Assembly: GCA_002733995.1 (NCBI GenBank)
Contig: NVXR01000002.1
Coordinates: 186,001-250,000, forward strand
Direction: 5' to 3'
Length of the DNA: 64,000 bases
From: Desulfotalea sp.
Lineage (GTDB): Bacteria > Desulfobacterota > Desulfobulbia > Desulfobulbales > Desulfocapsaceae
Part shown: piece by piece, positions 63,434 through 64,000 of the stretch
How positions within the stretch are numbered: the stretch's first letter is position 1
Layout: every line of letters starts with the position of its first letter
The notes under the pieces: generated by a model
What the model was told of the DNA's origin: nothing
The model's input: the letters and a program-made list of their open reading frames with translations, nothing else
Databases searched by the model: none
Translations under genes and position numbers: made by a program

Positions 63434-64000
63434 TTATTTCTTCCAAAAGTTATGAAAATTATACCATTGATATGGGTACAAAACGAGATACTCTTCCATG
63501 GCACTACTAAATTTTTCTGCGCAGCCCATAAGCATCTGCCCACGCTCGTCACGGGATTTATATTCGGGATAAAAAATATCCCAAACCTTTAATTGATAAC
63601 TTCCACCCCCGGTTTGTGCTGCAAAAACTATCGCCACCGGTGCACCGGCAGAAGCGGCGAGCATATAGGCACTATCCGGCAGTTTTATTTCACTTCCCAG
63701 AAAGTCTACCGTCGTCGACGATCCTTTAATAAAACGATCCCCCATAATAGTAACAACCTCACCCCTGTTAAGGGCCGCCAGGGAATCCACCATGCCACCA
63801 AAGCCACCTTCCGCATCGATAATTTGAAATGATTTTTTGCTGCGGTTCAGGTCAAAATAATGCTTTGCCACGGCCTTCTTGTCGTACAACATGAGAGCAT
63901 TAACAGGAACGGGTAAATCCCCCAGATTGGCAAGGGCCGACTGCCAGTTCCCCATATGCGCCGTGAGCAACACCAGCCCTTTACCCTTAGCAATCTCGGC
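63434..64000 (-). CDS. LpxL/HtrB-like lipid acyltransferase, cut by the window edge
   Basis: The C-terminal 188 residues of a membrane acyltransferase; the N-terminal part lies beyond base 64000. LLTAHMGNWQSAL carries the acyltransferase His in the form H-x-G-N-W. Later GEVVTIMGDRFIKGSS and FLGSEIKLPDSAYMLA match the LpxL family, and the protein ends QWYNFHNFWKK, as these enzymes do. In aryl-polyene clusters an enzyme of this kind attaches the polyene to a lipid anchor. It precedes the ACP gene by 23 bases. Confidence 0.88.
   Translation of the reverse strand, partial: AEIAKGKGLVLLTAHMGNWQSALANLGDLPVPVNALMLYDKKAVAKHYFDLNRSKKSFQIIDAEGGFGGMVDSLAALNRGEVVTIMGDRFIKGSSTTVDFLGSEIKLPDSAYMLAASAGAPVAIVFAAQTGGGSYQLKVWDIFYPEYKSRDERGQMLMGCAEKFSSAMEEYLVLYPYQWYNFHNFWKK

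Noticed and set aside
52125..64000. Ordinary housekeeping fatty-acid synthesis operon
   Set aside because: The exporter, LolA-like, DUF3261 lipoprotein, LpxL-like acyltransferase and KS-like partner genes are not part of housekeeping fab operons.
1..64000. tRNA, rRNA, insertion sequence or prophage genes
   Set aside because: I looked for tRNA T-loop patterns, transposase motifs, terminal repeats and phage gene order and saw none that held up.

Overview
The window looks like the chromosome of a Gram-negative, anaerobic, marine or brackish deltaproteobacterium, most probably a sulfate reducer of the Desulfobulbales (Desulfotalea-like). The pointers are the moderate GC content, an indolepyruvate:ferredoxin oxidoreductase set with two phenylacetate-CoA ligases, pyruvate phosphate dikinase, TRAP transport, rubredoxin-type proteins, a selenocysteine-containing peroxiredoxin, sucrose-type osmolyte genes and an outer-membrane/LolA lipid system. 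The genus is an inference. No rRNA, tRNA, CRISPR array, insertion sequence or prophage was recognised.

Layout. 1-5.2 kb: a small membrane protein, a secreted glycerophosphodiester phosphodiesterase and pyruvate phosphate dikinase. 5.9-11.8 kb: a sucrose cassette (sucrose-phosphate synthase, sucrose-phosphate phosphatase, fructokinase-like PfkB kinase, amylosucrase) able to make and recycle sucrose. 12-16.5 kb: a TRAP transporter with two paralogous, divergently transcribed binding proteins. 16.8-24.8 kb: single genes (SDR, universal stress protein, VOC protein, Cdd1 protein, BamA-like barrel) and a chrB operon with a promoter that predicts a leaderless transcript. 24.9-31.8 kb: iorAB, two paaK genes and an ACT protein for arylpyruvate oxidation, followed by a CBS/ACT protein.

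31.9-41 kb: redox and housekeeping genes. They include a double-rubredoxin membrane protein, a peroxiredoxin whose peroxidatic residue is encoded by an in-frame TGA followed by a SECIS-like hairpin, an Acr3-type transporter, an M20 peptidase and a chemoreceptor with a duplicated CHASE3 sensor. 41.3-49.4 kb: one long operon reading anti-sigma, metal sensor, ECF sigma, CusC, CusB, CusA, CusF-like. The regulatory block resembles cnrYXH, but the pump is of the copper/silver type and ends in a Met/His-repeat metallochaperone. 49.8-51.9 kb: a PP2C-type phosphatase and a DUF3820 protein.

52.1-64 kb (continuing beyond the window): a tightly coupled minus-strand operon matching aryl-polyene-type clusters. 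It has an acyltransferase, ACP, KS plus KS-like partner, ketoreductase, two dehydratase-like subunits, a LolA-like carrier, an MMPL exporter, a DUF3261 lipoprotein, a thioesterase and a second KS. It ends in a B12-binding radical SAM enzyme. The two dehydratase-like proteins each keep only one half of the FabZ catalytic pair. This cluster, the selenoprotein and the hybrid metal operon are the most interesting parts of the window.
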